Source: Rugosimonospora africana | Lineage (GTDB): Bacteria > Actinomycetota > Actinomycetes > Mycobacteriales > Micromonosporaceae | Reading direction: 5' to 3' | Length of the DNA: 35,339 bases | NCBI RefSeq assembly: GCF_016862975.1 | Contig: NZ_BONZ01000117.1 | Coordinates: 1-35,339 of the forward strand | Shown here: positions 7,219 to 15,192 of the stretch, piece by piece | How positions within the stretch are numbered: the first letter of the stretch is position 1 | Layout of the letters: each line of letters starts with the position of its first letter | The notes under the pieces: model-generated | Told to the model about the DNA's origin: nothing | The model's database searches: none | The model's input: only the letters and a program-made list of their open reading frames with translations | Program-made: the position numbers and the translations under genes

Positions 7219-8013
7219 TCAGCCGGCCGTACCGGAGACGAGCAGCAGGATCACGTCTGCCAGGGCCACCACCAGTACCGACCGGAACGCCGCCCGGGAT
7301 CCCGGGCGGCGGGACAGGTACCAGCCGGTGGGCAGCACCACCACGGCCGCCGCCAGCACCCCCAGGGCCGGCCACGACGGCGGCCCGGCCGGGCCGAAGA
7401 CCAGGACGGCCGTCGCCGCCACCAGCAGCGTCCCGCCCACGACCCAGGAGCCGGTGAGCCCGATCCGGTGCGGCAGGCCACGCACCCCGGCGGCCACGTC
7501 GTCCGCCAGGTCGGGCAGCACGTTGATGAAGTGCGCCCCGCCACCGAGCAGGGCCGCCGCGACGATCAACCACCAGGCGCGGGTACCCGCGACGAACGCG
7601 GCGAGCGCCCCGAACGCGACCAGGTACGGCAGCGGCGAGGCGGCGGTGAACTTCAGCGGCCAGTCGTACAGCAGGCCGGCGATCATGCCGCCGATCAGGA
7701 ACCCGGCCGGGGCAGGTCCGGACAGCAGCGCCAGCGGTACCGTCGCCAGGGCGGCGATCAGGGCGCCGGCGCCCACGGTACGGCGGGAAACCTGCCCGGC
7801 CGGGATCGGCTTGTCCCGCCGGCCGGCCCGGGCGTCCCGGTCCGCGTCCAGCCAGTCGTTGGTCCAGCCGACGGCCAGCTGGCTGCCCAGTACGGCGACC
7901 GCGACCGCGGCAACCGCCGCCGGCCCGCGCCCGGCCACGATCGCGAGCAGCGTGGCGACGAGAGTGACGGCGAGGGTGGGCTCCGGGTGACACGCCCGCA
8001 CCAGGCCCCGCAC
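7219..8013 (-). CDS. UbiA-family prenyltransferase
   Basis: UbiA enzymes are membrane proteins that transfer an isoprenoid chain to an aromatic acceptor. The two Mg/diphosphate-binding Asp-rich motifs are clear: NDWLDADRD (52-60) and DLADD (168-172). Between and after them are about eight hydrophobic helices. The GTG at 8013 (264 aa) is preceded by GGGGAGGGGG at a suitable distance. The open frame continues about 48 codons upstream, but that part is Arg/Gly-rich and unlike the family. The gene is divergent from a UbiG-like methyltransferase, and a type III polyketide synthase lies 2 kb away, so a phenolic lipid rather than menaquinone is the likely acceptor. Homologs acting in menaquinone or heme-A synthesis are the alternative. 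Confidence 0.85.
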   Translation of the reverse strand: MRGLVRACHPEPTLAVTLVATLLAIVAGRGPAAVAAVAVAVLGSQLAVGWTNDWLDADRDARAGRRDKPIPAGQVSRRTVGAGALIAALATVPLALLSGPAPAGFLIGGMIAGLLYDWPLKFTAASPLPYLVAFGALAAFVAGTRAWWLIVAAALLGGGAHFINVLPDLADDVAAGVRGLPHRIGLTGSWVVGGTLLVAATAVLVFGPAGPPSWPALGVLAAAVVVLPTGWYLSRRPGSRAAFRSVLVVALADVILLLVSGTAG

Positions 8014-8172
8014 GCTCGCCCCCTCCCCGATCCCGGCCCGACTACGCCGCCGGCCGCCGCGCGGGGCACCGCCTGCCCCGTTGCCCCGTACCGGTGATCG
8101 TCCTTCCCGGAAGGGGATCGTCCATCGCCGCAAGTCTGTTGGATCCCGCTGTTTCATGTCAGGCTAACCAGG

Positions 8173-8874
8173 GTGCGGCGGAATGACCTGGCGCAGTATG
8201 ACGCCCTCGCGGGCGAATGGTGGCGCCCCGACGGCGCCTTCGCCATGCTGCACTGGCTGGCTGCCGCCCGAGCCCGCCTGATCCCGCCAGCCACCCGGCC
8301 GGACGCCGTCCTCGTCGACCTCGGCTGCGGCGCCGGCCTGCTGGCCCCTCACTTGGCCGGGAAGGGCTACCTGCACGTCGGCGTGGACCTGGTCGAGTCG
8401 GCCCTGGAGCAGGCGGGAGCCCACGGGGCCCTGCCGGTTCGGGGCGACGCCACGGCGGTGCCGCTGCGGGACGGCTGCGCGGATGTCGTCAGCGCGGGTG
8501 AGCTGCTCGAACACGTGATCGATGTGCGGCGCGCGGTGGCCGAGGCGTGCCGGTTGTTGCGACCCGGAGGCACGCTGGTGCTGGACACGCTCAACGCCAC
8601 CCGGGCCGCCCGGCTGCTGGCGGTGACCGTCGCCGAGCGCATTCCCGGCGCGGCGCCACGCGGCATCCACGATCCGAACCTGTTCGTCGACGTTCGCGTG
8701 CTGATGAGTGAGTGCGCCCGGCATGGGGTAGACCTCGACGTGAGGGGCATTCGGCCATCGGTCCGCGGTCTGCTCGGGTGGCTTGCCACCCACAGAGGGG
8801 AGGTGACCATGGTGCCGACCTGGTCCACCGCAGTGCTCTACCAGGGACGGGGGGTCAAGCGTGAGCAAGCGTGA
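8173..8874 (+). CDS. UbiG-like SAM-dependent O-methyltransferase
   Basis: This 233-residue class I methyltransferase has the SAM-binding motif VDLGCGAGLLAP (48-59) and the acidic end of strand beta-2 (VGVDLV). The N-terminus YDALAGEWWRPDGAFAMLH strongly resembles UbiG, which O-methylates catechol-type quinone precursors. A motif-IV-like segment DVVSAGELLEHV and a motif-VI-like LLRPGGTLVLDT follow. The GTG at 8173 is the natural start: CAGGCT, a weak -10 candidate, lies seven bases before it, and no ribosome site is seen. It leads the flavoenzyme and type III PKS genes on the same strand, so methylation of a polyketide phenol is the likely role, as SrsB does in Streptomyces griseus. Confidence 0.85.
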   Translation: MRRNDLAQYDALAGEWWRPDGAFAMLHWLAAARARLIPPATRPDAVLVDLGCGAGLLAPHLAGKGYLHVGVDLVESALEQAGAHGALPVRGDATAVPLRDGCADVVSAGELLEHVIDVRRAVAEACRLLRPGGTLVLDTLNATRAARLLAVTVAERIPGAAPRGIHDPNLFVDVRVLMSECARHGVDLDVRGIRPSVRGLLGWLATHRGEVTMVPTWSTAVLYQGRGVKREQA

Positions 8875-8916
8875 GCGAGCCCGTCAGCGTCGCGGACTGC
8901 TCGTGCCTCATGCCGG

Positions 8917-8964
8917 ACCGTGGCGAAGCGGGGATCCGGCACCGTGGCGAAGCGAGGATCCGGC
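8917..8964 (+). repeat. 24-bp tandem direct repeat directly before the flavoenzyme gene
   Basis: Two head-to-tail copies (8917-8940 and 8941-8964) differ at one base (G versus A). The second copy supplies the GAGGA ribosome site of the following ATG at 8965. Because 24 is a multiple of three, each copy also offers an in-frame GTG that could add seven or more residues to the protein. Confidence 0.85.
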
Positions 8965-10131
8965 ATGAGCGATCCGCTGGCCGCGGCGCGACGGTTGGCT
9001 CCGCGCTTCGCCGGCCGCGCGGCAACGCATGACCGGGACGGATCCTTTCCGGTCGACGACTTCGCCGACCTGCGCACCGACGGCCTCTTCGGCCTCATGG
9101 TTCCCACCCACCTCGGCGGTCTGGGCGCCGGCTTCGCCGACTACGCGGCGGTGGCGTTCGAGCTGGCCAGGGGCAACGGCGCGACTGCGCTGGTGTTCAA
9201 CATGCACGCCTCGGTCACCGGAGCGCTGGCCGGCATCCCCGAGGCGATGGCCAGCGCGCTGGGCGTACCCGACGAGTTCTTCACGGCGCGGGACGAGATC
9301 CTGCGCGCCGCGGCCCAGGGCGCCTTCTACGCGGTCGCGATGAGCGAACGGGGAGCCGGCTCCCGGCTCTCGAAGCTGACCACCGAGTACGTGCGCGAGG
9401 GCGACGCGTACCTGATCAAAGGTACGAAGTCGTTCGTGTCCGGTTCCGGGCAGGCCAACGCGTACCTGGTCGCCGCGCGCAGCGCCGATGATCCGCAGAC
9501 GGTCTCCCAGTTCCTGGTACCGGCGGACACCCCCGGCATCCGGGTCGAGGAGACCTGGGACTCGCTGGGCATGCGCGCCACCTGCTCGCACGACCTGCAT
9601 CTGGACGTCCGCGTCGCGCGGACCACCCTGCTCGGCGGCGTGGAGGGGCTGGCGCTGTGGTTCGCGCAGCTCATGCCGCACTGGCTGGTGGCCAGCTATG
9701 CCGCCGTGTATGTCGGCGTGGCACAGGCCGCGATCGACGCCTGCGTGGCGCACGTGAGCGGTCGCGGAGTGGCCGACCTGCCGTGGGTGCGGGCCCGGGT
9801 CGGCCGGGCCGACGCGGCCGTTGCCGCGGCGCGGCTCGCCGTGACCGAGGCAGCCCGGCGGGTCGACAGCGACCCCGGCGACTCGGAGACCAACCGCTGG
9901 GTGTGGCGTGCGAAGCTGCTCGCCGGTACGACCGCCGCCGACGTGGCCGCGTCGATGCTGGAAGCGGCGGGCACCTCCGCCACCCGGCGGGGCAACCCGC
10001 TCGAGCGGCTGTACCGGGACGCCCGCTGCGGTTCGCTCCAGCCGGCCACCTCCGACGTGTGCGCTGACTGGCTGGGCATCGCGGCAATGGGCGGCGACCC
10101 GGACACCGACGGATCGGCGCCGCGATGGTAG
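8965..10131 (+). CDS. Acyl-CoA dehydrogenase-fold flavoenzyme, possibly a ring hydroxylase
   Basis: The 388-residue protein has the full acyl-CoA dehydrogenase fold. There is an N-terminal helical domain, a middle beta domain containing the FAD-binding segment YAVAMSERGAGSRLSKLTTEY, and a C-terminal helical domain. The segment GTSATRRGNPLERLYRDAR near the end resembles the GASAT-x-RR-x-L-x-R-x-WR-x-AR signature of group D flavin monooxygenases (DszC/HpaB type) more than the QxxGGxGY/Glu region of true dehydrogenases. I infer that it may hydroxylate the phenolic product of the neighbouring PKS, using reduced flavin. A classical acyl-CoA oxidation that supplies the starter is the alternative. 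ATG 8965 is chosen because GAGGA lies six bases upstream. Its end overlaps the PKS start. Confidence 0.8.
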   Translation: MSDPLAAARRLAPRFAGRAATHDRDGSFPVDDFADLRTDGLFGLMVPTHLGGLGAGFADYAAVAFELARGNGATALVFNMHASVTGALAGIPEAMASALGVPDEFFTARDEILRAAAQGAFYAVAMSERGAGSRLSKLTTEYVREGDAYLIKGTKSFVSGSGQANAYLVAARSADDPQTVSQFLVPADTPGIRVEETWDSLGMRATCSHDLHLDVRVARTTLLGGVEGLALWFAQLMPHWLVASYAAVYVGVAQAAIDACVAHVSGRGVADLPWVRARVGRADAAVAAARLAVTEAARRVDSDPGDSETNRWVWRAKLLAGTTAADVAASMLEAAGTSATRRGNPLERLYRDARCGSLQPATSDVCADWLGIAAMGGDPDTDGSAPRW

Positions 10132-11156
10132 TCATCGCGGGCGCCGGCATCGCGCACCCCACCTCGCAGAGCCAGGACGAACTCTGGTCCGGCTTCTTCT
10201 CTCACCACTACTCGGGCGTCCAGCGGGCACTGGCCAACCGGCTGTTCCGCAATTCCGGGGTCCAGCGGCGGCACGGCGCGATCAATCCGATGATCGAGGA
10301 CGTGTCCGGCTGGTCGACCGCCAAGCGGATGCAGCGGTACCTCACCGAGGCCATCCCGCTGGGCAAGTCGGCGGTGACCGACGCGCTGGACGCCGCCGGG
10401 CTGGCCGCTTCCGAGATCGGCTTGTTCGCGGTCTGCTCGTGCACCGGGTACGTGACCCCGGGCCTGGACATCCTGCTCGCCCGGGATCTGGGCATGTCGC
10501 CGGACACCCAGCGGCTGTTCATCGGGCACATGGGCTGCTATGCGGCGCTGCCCGGGCTCGGCGTGGTGACCGACTTCGTGCAGGCCCGCGGTCGCCCGGC
10601 GGTGCTGCTGTGCCTGGAGTTGACCAGCCTGCACGTACAGCCGCCGAGCGCGGACACCGACCAGATCGTGGCGCACTCGCTGTTCTCCGACGCCGCCGCC
10701 GCCGTCGTGGTGCTGCCGGGCGGTCCGGGGTACGAGGTGCTGGACGTGGGCTCTGTGACTGATGCGGCCACGGCCGACCACATGACCTGGGACGTCACCG
10801 ATCTGGGCTTCCGGATGGGCCTGTCCCAGCGGGTACCCGATGTGCTCGACCAGCACGTCGCGTCGCTCGTGGACGGACTGCTGGACCGGCACGGGCTGGC
10901 CCGCGACGACGTGGACGGCTGGGCGGTGCACCCTGGCGGCCCGCGCATCCTGGACGTGGTGCGCGACCGGCTGGGACTGACCGATCCGGCCATGGCGCCG
11001 TCCCGGCAGGTACTGGCCGAGCACGGCAACTGCTCGTCGCCGACGGTACTCATGATCCTGGACTCGCTGCGCCGGGCGACCCCGCGTCACGTGCTCGCGA
11101 TGGCCTTCGGGCCGGGTCTGACGCTCTACGGCACGCTGCTGCGCGCGACGCCCTAG
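10125..11156 (+). CDS. Type III polyketide synthase (chalcone/alkylresorcinol synthase family)
   Basis: This homodimeric enzyme extends an acyl-CoA starter with malonyl-CoA and cyclises the chain without an acyl carrier protein. The 343-residue protein carries the thiolase-fold catalytic triad: C138 in GHMGCYAALPG, H269 in AVHPGGPRIL and N302 in EHGNCSSP. The C-terminal GFGPG-type loop appears as AFGPGLTLYG. Neighbouring UbiA, methyltransferase and flavoenzyme genes point to a long-chain starter and an alkylresorcinol or quinone lipid rather than a flavonoid-like product. The ATG overlaps the last codons of the flavoenzyme by seven bases, so the two are translationally coupled. The starter and chain length cannot be read from sequence alone. 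Confidence 0.92.
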   Translation: MVVIAGAGIAHPTSQSQDELWSGFFSHHYSGVQRALANRLFRNSGVQRRHGAINPMIEDVSGWSTAKRMQRYLTEAIPLGKSAVTDALDAAGLAASEIGLFAVCSCTGYVTPGLDILLARDLGMSPDTQRLFIGHMGCYAALPGLGVVTDFVQARGRPAVLLCLELTSLHVQPPSADTDQIVAHSLFSDAAAAVVVLPGGPGYEVLDVGSVTDAATADHMTWDVTDLGFRMGLSQRVPDVLDQHVASLVDGLLDRHGLARDDVDGWAVHPGGPRILDVVRDRLGLTDPAMAPSRQVLAEHGNCSSPTVLMILDSLRRATPRHVLAMAFGPGLTLYGTLLRATP

Positions 11157-11162
11157 CGGAAC

Positions 11163-11194
11163 GGCTGACCAGGTCGGCCCGGCCGCGGTCAGCC
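11163..11194. terminator. Bidirectional hairpin between PKS and thioredoxin-like gene
   Basis: The outer stem GGCTGACC/GGTCAGCC (11163-11170 with 11187-11194) encloses an inner CGGCC/GGCCG stem around a single C. It starts seven bases after the PKS stop and overlaps the stop codon of the convergent gene, so it can serve both transcripts. Confidence 0.5.
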
Positions 11195-11926
11195 GATGCT
11201 GATCAGGTCGGCCTTGAAGTCGTCGATGCGCCTGACCGGCTGGATGGTACGGGTGATCTTGCCGCTGTCGCTCACCAGTACGGCGACCACCCCGTCGACC
11301 GCCGTGGAACTGGCGTATCGCGATCTCAGGGTCGCGTTGGGATCGGCGACTGCCTTGATCTTGTGACCGGACACCGCGCTCGGTAGCGGTGGAGCCGTGC
11401 GGCCGACGGCGAGAACGGTCACCGAGCCGGGAGCGGCGTTTGAGGCTGTCGAGATCAACGCGGTGCAGTCGCACCCGTCGACGATCAAGATCAGTGCGGG
11501 AAGGTTGCCCTTCAGGCGTATCGGCTTGTTCGCGGCGTCAGACAGAGTCACGTCCGGGAGCGTGCTGCCGGACGGCGGTGGCGCGCCGGCACTCGCCGTG
11601 TGCTGAGCCGGACGGCTGGGCCAGGCGAGCGCAAACAGGCTGGTCAGCGTCGCGATGATGGCCACCGTCATGATCAGTAACGGAATTCCCAGAGTCGGCG
11701 CGCCGTCGCCGCTCAGCTTGTTGCCCCTGGGCGGCAACCGGAGGCGTTTCCGCCACCTGTCGCGGCGGGCGGTCCGTCGCCATTCACGCCGCAGTGTGGC
11801 GGCTTCGTGGTCGAGTTCGGACGCATCGTCCGGTATGACGATGGCGCCCCATTCTGGTGGGAGACCTGGCACGCGACCGCCATCGTGCGGTCGTTCGCCG
11901 CCGTTGTCCCCGCGCAGGGTGCCCAT
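11189..11926 (-). CDS. Membrane-anchored protein with thioredoxin-like extracytoplasmic domain
   Basis: The ATG at 11926 is preceded by GAGGAGA, giving 245 residues. A basic cytoplasmic region runs to about residue 76, a single membrane helix spans about 77-101 (GIPLLIMTVAIIATLTSLFALAWP), and the rest is outside the membrane. The outer domain begins LPDVTLSDAANKPIRLKG, the usual opening of AhpC/TSA and TlpA-like thioredoxin folds. It has the pair C-D-C in VDGCDCTALI where such proteins carry the redox cysteine(s). I infer a thioredoxin-like fold, but a classical CxxC is absent and redox activity is not certain. The gene is divergent from carD across a region of about 300 bases. Confidence 0.75.
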   Translation of the reverse strand: MGTLRGDNGGERPHDGGRVPGLPPEWGAIVIPDDASELDHEAATLRREWRRTARRDRWRKRLRLPPRGNKLSGDGAPTLGIPLLIMTVAIIATLTSLFALAWPSRPAQHTASAGAPPPSGSTLPDVTLSDAANKPIRLKGNLPALILIVDGCDCTALISTASNAAPGSVTVLAVGRTAPPLPSAVSGHKIKAVADPNATLRSRYASSTAVDGVVAVLVSDSGKITRTIQPVRRIDDFKADLISIG

Positions 11927-12234
11927 GGCTTGTCTCCTCGGCCCTACCGTTAACTTTCCCGTATCCGACCGGCGACGCGCCAGAGTGCGGGCCATACTTT
12001 CCTTACCCGCCGACCGCCGCACTTACTCTCTCCTATGTCCCGACATGTGGTGGATCAGCGTTCTCGCTGGTCACGGGCCAATTACCGAGCGTGATGATGC
12101 ACGGATGACAGCCCGTGTCAAGCTGGAGAAACCGGTCTCACAACCACCCTGACCAGCGCTAATGCTCACCCCCGGACTGGGCCGGGACGGCGATGGCGTG
12201 TTACCCTGGACACAGCGAAAGGGGTTTCGAACCT
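11927..12234. other. Divergent intergenic region between the thioredoxin-like gene and carD
   Basis: These 308 bases contain no open frame that I accept; the frames present have poor composition and no start signals. The left end holds the GAGGAGA ribosome site of the minus-strand gene. The right end holds the carD -10 candidate (12202-12207) and its ribosome site AAAGGGG (12218-12224). The middle is less GC-rich than the genes around it, as expected for promoters. I see no convincing riboswitch or small RNA. Confidence 0.6.
12202..12207 (+). promoter_or_regulatory. -10-like element TACCCT for carD
   Basis: TACCCT lies about 27 bases before the carD ATG, which would give a 5' leader of about 20 bases containing AAAGGGG. 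The same hexamer serves as the -10 candidate at the IclR and cysS genes. No good -35 is seen. Confidence 0.4.
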
Positions 12235-12720
12235 ATGGTTTTCAGTGTCGGCGAGACCGTTGTTTACCCCCACCACGGGGCCGCACTCATCGAGGCAATC
12301 GAGACTCGGGTCATCAGGGGCGAGGAAAAGCAGTACCTCGTCCTGAGGGTTGCACAGGGTGACCTGACGGTGCGTGTTCCTGCCGAGAATGCCGAGATCG
12401 TGGGTGTTCGTGAGGTCGTGGGCGAGGAGGGCCTCACCAAGGTCTTCGACGTGCTGCGTGCCCCGCACACCGAGGAACCGACCAACTGGTCCCGGCGTTA
12501 CAAGGCAAACCTGGAGAAGCTGGCGTCCGGTAACCCGCTGAAGGTGGCCGAGGTCGTGCGTGATCTCTGGCGGCGGGAACGGGAGCGCGGTCTCTCCGCG
12601 GGCGAAAAGCGAATGCTCGCCAAGGCCCGCGACATTCTGGTCGGCGAGGTGGCGCTTGCCGAGAAGAGCACCAAGGACGAGGCGGAGATGCTCCTCGACA
12701 AGGTTCTCACCGAAGCCTGA
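12235..12720 (+). CDS. carD: CarD, RNA polymerase-binding transcription regulator
   Basis: CarD binds the RNA polymerase beta subunit and stabilises open promoter complexes, especially at rRNA promoters. The 161-residue protein is nearly collinear with M. tuberculosis CarD. The N-terminal beta-interacting domain begins [18 protein letters not shown]. The segment [13 protein letters not shown] follows, then the C-terminal helical DNA-binding domain. The tryptophan that wedges into the transcription bubble is present (W85 in [14 protein letters not shown]). The ATG at 12235 matches the family N-terminus and has AAAGGGG upstream; upstream in-frame codons would add foreign sequence. It leads an apparent carD-ispD-ispF operon, an arrangement conserved in actinobacteria. 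Confidence 0.96.
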   Translation: MVFSVGETVVYPHHGAALIEAIETRVIRGEEKQYLVLRVAQGDLTVRVPAENAEIVGVREVVGEEGLTKVFDVLRAPHTEEPTNWSRRYKANLEKLASGNPLKVAEVVRDLWRRERERGLSAGEKRMLAKARDILVGEVALAEKSTKDEAEMLLDKVLTEA

Positions 12721-12757
12721 CCGGCCCGAAGTCGAATCAGCTGCGAAGGACCGCGAC

Positions 12758-13459
12758 GTGACCGCGCGCCTCGATTTGCGCGGTGACGTCGCGGTCCTCG
12801 TTCCTGCGGCGGGTATGGGGGTCCGGCTGGGCCCCGGTGGACCGAAGGCGCTACGCCTGCTGGGCGGTCAACCCCTCCTGGTGCACGCGGTACGGCGGGT
12901 CGCCGCCGCTGCCGGCGTCGGTTGCGTCGTGGTGGCGGCCCCGCCCGCCGAGGTCGACGCCGTACGCGCCCTGCTCGCCGGGGTGGCCCCGGCCACGGTG
13001 GTGGCCGGCGGCGATACCCGGCAGGCGTCGGTGGCCGCCGCACTGGCCGCGGTACCGGCCAATTTCGAGATCATCCTGGTGCATGACGCGGCTCGGGCAC
13101 TCACGCCGCCCGAGCAGGTCGCCCAGGTCGCCGAGGCGGTCCGCGCCGGGCACGATGCGGTGATCCCGGTGCTGCCGGTGGTCGACACGATCAAAGAGGT
13201 GGCCGCATCCGGCGCCGTGGTGGGCACGGTCGACCGGTCTGTCCTGCGGGCGGTCCAGACGCCGCAGGGGTTCCGCCGGGAGGTGCTGGCCGCGGCGCAC
13301 GCCGCAGCGGTGGACGAGCACACCGACGACGCCGGCATGGTCGAGAAGCTCGGCGTCACGGTCTACTGCGTACCCGGCGACGAGGCGGCCATGAAGATCA
13401 CTCGCCCGGTCGACCTCGTGATCGCCGAGGCACTGCTGGCGCGTACCCTCCGCACGTGA
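12758..13459 (+). CDS. ispD: 2-C-methyl-D-erythritol 4-phosphate cytidylyltransferase IspD
   Basis: IspD joins methylerythritol phosphate to CTP in the non-mevalonate isoprenoid pathway. The 233-residue protein has the CTP-binding loop [17 protein letters not shown] (16-32), VHDAARAL, the [10 protein letters not shown] segment, TDDAGMVE, and the closing [16 protein letters not shown]. The GTG start at 12758 has AAGGA eight bases upstream and follows carD by 37 bases. An open frame continues upstream inside carD but is not coding there. It overlaps ispF by four bases (GTGA), the usual IspD-IspF coupling. Its product pathway supplies the isoprenoid diphosphates that the UbiA enzyme encoded upstream would use. 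Confidence 0.95.
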   Translation: MTARLDLRGDVAVLVPAAGMGVRLGPGGPKALRLLGGQPLLVHAVRRVAAAAGVGCVVVAAPPAEVDAVRALLAGVAPATVVAGGDTRQASVAAALAAVPANFEIILVHDAARALTPPEQVAQVAEAVRAGHDAVIPVLPVVDTIKEVAASGAVVGTVDRSVLRAVQTPQGFRREVLAAAHAAAVDEHTDDAGMVEKLGVTVYCVPGDEAAMKITRPVDLVIAEALLARTLRT

Positions 13460-13929
13460 TCGTTCCCCGGGTCGGTGTCGGCACCGACGTCCACGCGTTC
13501 TCCACCGAACGCCCGTGCTGGGTCGCGGGCCTGGAGTGGCCCGGTGTGGCCGGGTTGGCCGGCCACTCGGACGGCGACGTCGCCGCGCACGCCGCCTGTG
13601 ACGCGCTGCTGTCCGCCGCCGGCCTCGGAGATCTCGGCGCGAACTACGGCGTCGACCGCCCGGAGTGGGCCGGCGCGTCCGGCGTCGCCCTGCTCACCGA
13701 GACCGCCCGCCGGGTCCGTGACGCGGGATTCGAGATCGGCAACGTCTCGATCCAGGTGATCGGTGTGGCGCCGAAGATCGGTACCCGCCGCGCCGAGGCG
13801 CAGTCCGTGCTGGGCAAGGCGATCGGCGCCTCGGTCGCGGTCTCCGGCACGACGACCGACGGGCTGGGAATGACCGGGCGCGGCGAGGGACTGGCCGCCG
13901 TCGCGGTGGCGTTGCTGCTGCCCCGCTGA
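13456..13929 (+). CDS. ispF: 2-C-methyl-D-erythritol 2,4-cyclodiphosphate synthase IspF
   Basis: IspF cyclises CDP-methylerythritol 2-phosphate with loss of CMP. The 157-residue length is typical. The zinc ligands are D11 and H13 (GTDVHAF) and H45 ([15 protein letters not shown]). The LAGHSDGD loop and the signature [14 protein letters not shown] are intact. The GTG start overlaps ispD. A strong hairpin follows seven bases after the stop, so the carD-ispD-ispF unit ends here. In M. tuberculosis cysS follows directly; in this genome about 15 kb of other genes intervene. Confidence 0.95.
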   Translation: MIVPRVGVGTDVHAFSTERPCWVAGLEWPGVAGLAGHSDGDVAAHAACDALLSAAGLGDLGANYGVDRPEWAGASGVALLTETARRVRDAGFEIGNVSIQVIGVAPKIGTRRAEAQSVLGKAIGASVAVSGTTTDGLGMTGRGEGLAAVAVALLLPR

Positions 13930-13935
13930 GCACGG

Positions 13936-13971
13936 CGTCCCGGCCGCGGTCGGGTCACCGCGGCCGGGACG
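13936..13971. terminator. Bidirectional terminator between ispF and hmgA
   Basis: A perfect 14-bp stem (13936-13949 with 13958-13971) with an eight-base loop stands between the convergent stops of ispF and hmgA. It is symmetrical enough to end transcription from both sides. Confidence 0.8.
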
Positions 13972-13984
13972 GTTCACCGATCAC

Positions 13985-15169
13985 TCAGAGGCTCCGCCCG
14001 GCCCACGTCCACGCGTAGCCGGTGTCCTCACAGGACAGTCCGGGCTCGCACAGGTCCAGCGGGCGGAACGTGTCGACCATGACGGCCAGTTCGTCGAAGT
14101 ACTCGACGCCGATCGCGCGCTCGGCGGCTCCCGGCTGCGGCCCGTGGGTGAACCCGCCCGGGTGCAGCGATATCGAGCCCTGCTCGATGCCGGATCCCCG
14201 CCGGGCCTCGTAGTTGCCGCCGGTGTAGAACAGCATCTCGTCCGAGTCCACGTTGTGGTGGTTGTACGGCACCGGGATCGACAGCGGGTGGTAGTCCACC
14301 TTGCGCGGTACGAACGAGCAGATCACGAAGCCGGGGCCCTCGAACGTCTGGTGCACCGGCGGCGGCTGGTGCACCCGGCCGGTGATCGGCTCGAAATCGT
14401 GGATCGAGAACACCCACGGGTACAGGCAGCCGTCCCAGCCCACCACGTCGAACGGGTGGTCCGCGTACACGTACCGGGTCCAGCCGCGCCGGTGCCGCAC
14501 GTACACCTCGACGTCGGTGGCGTCCTCCAACAGCGGTTCGCCCGGCCCACGCAGGTCCCGCTCGCAGTACGGCGACGCCTCCAGGAACTGCCCGCGCGTC
14601 GACAGGTACCGCTTCGGCGGCCCGATGTGCCCGGACGCCTCGATGATCAGCATGCGCACCTGGCCGTCCGGCACGATCCGGTGGGTGAGCGAGGTCGGGA
14701 TGACCACGTAGTCGCCCTCGCTCACGTCGAGCGCGCCCAGCACCGACTCGATGCGCGCCCGACCGGCCTCGACGTAGAGGCACTCGTCGCCGATGGCGTC
14801 CCGGTACAGCGGGGACGGGCGGTCGGCGAGGACGTACGACAGCCGGACGTCGTCGTTGGCCATCAGGTACTGCCGGCCGAGCACCGGGTCGCCACCGCTG
14901 GCGTCCAGCTTGTGGGTCTTGAAGTGGCGGGGCTTGAGCGGCCGGTTCGGCATGCGGAGCGGCCCGGTCGCGTCCGGCGCCCAGCCCGGTGGGTCGAAAG
15001 CCTCGGCGGCCACGATCGCCGTGGGGAGGTGCCGGTGGTAGAGCAGCGAGGAGTCGGACGAGAACCCTTCCTGGCCCATCAACTCCTCCGCGTAAAGGCC
15101 GCCGTCGGGCTGCCGGAACTGGGTGTGCCGCTTCGATGGAACCTCGCCGACGCGCCGGTAGTAGGGCAT
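13985..15169 (-). CDS. hmgA: Homogentisate 1,2-dioxygenase
   Basis: This iron enzyme opens the homogentisate ring to give maleylacetoacetate in tyrosine and phenylalanine breakdown. The 394-residue protein carries the facial-triad pattern of human HGD. H305 and E311 lie in YNHHNVDSDEMLFYTGG (H-x5-E), and H342 lies in GGFTHGPQPG. ATG 15169 (MPYYRRVGEVPSKRHTQF) is preceded by GGTGAGG and by GGAGG 11 bases away. It is shorter than the human enzyme (about 445 aa), as usual for actinobacteria. A divergent unknown gene shares its control region, which contains a perfect palindrome. hppD and an aminotransferase of the same pathway lie 2-6 kb away. Confidence 0.93.
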   Translation of the reverse strand: MPYYRRVGEVPSKRHTQFRQPDGGLYAEELMGQEGFSSDSSLLYHRHLPTAIVAAEAFDPPGWAPDATGPLRMPNRPLKPRHFKTHKLDASGGDPVLGRQYLMANDDVRLSYVLADRPSPLYRDAIGDECLYVEAGRARIESVLGALDVSEGDYVVIPTSLTHRIVPDGQVRMLIIEASGHIGPPKRYLSTRGQFLEASPYCERDLRGPGEPLLEDATDVEVYVRHRRGWTRYVYADHPFDVVGWDGCLYPWVFSIHDFEPITGRVHQPPPVHQTFEGPGFVICSFVPRKVDYHPLSIPVPYNHHNVDSDEMLFYTGGNYEARRGSGIEQGSISLHPGGFTHGPQPGAAERAIGVEYFDELAVMVDTFRPLDLCEPGLSCEDTGYAWTWAGRSL

Positions 15170-15192
15170 GTCCTCACCTGCCTCCGTCTGGC

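Noticed and set aside
6154-8097. A 647-codon open frame on the plus strand opposite the lipoprotein and UbiA genes
   Set aside because: The composition (Arg/Gly/Gln/Asp-rich) is typical of a shadow frame, and the opposite strand encodes a clear lipobox protein and a UbiA enzyme.
8014-8157. A longer UbiA protein starting 48 codons upstream
   Set aside because: The added residues are Arg/Gly-rich and unlike the family, while GTG 8013 has a strong ribosome site.
9696-11474. A 592-codon open frame on the minus strand opposite the flavoenzyme and type III PKS
   Set aside because: It has no recognisable motif and lies opposite the catalytic triad of the PKS. It is a shadow frame.
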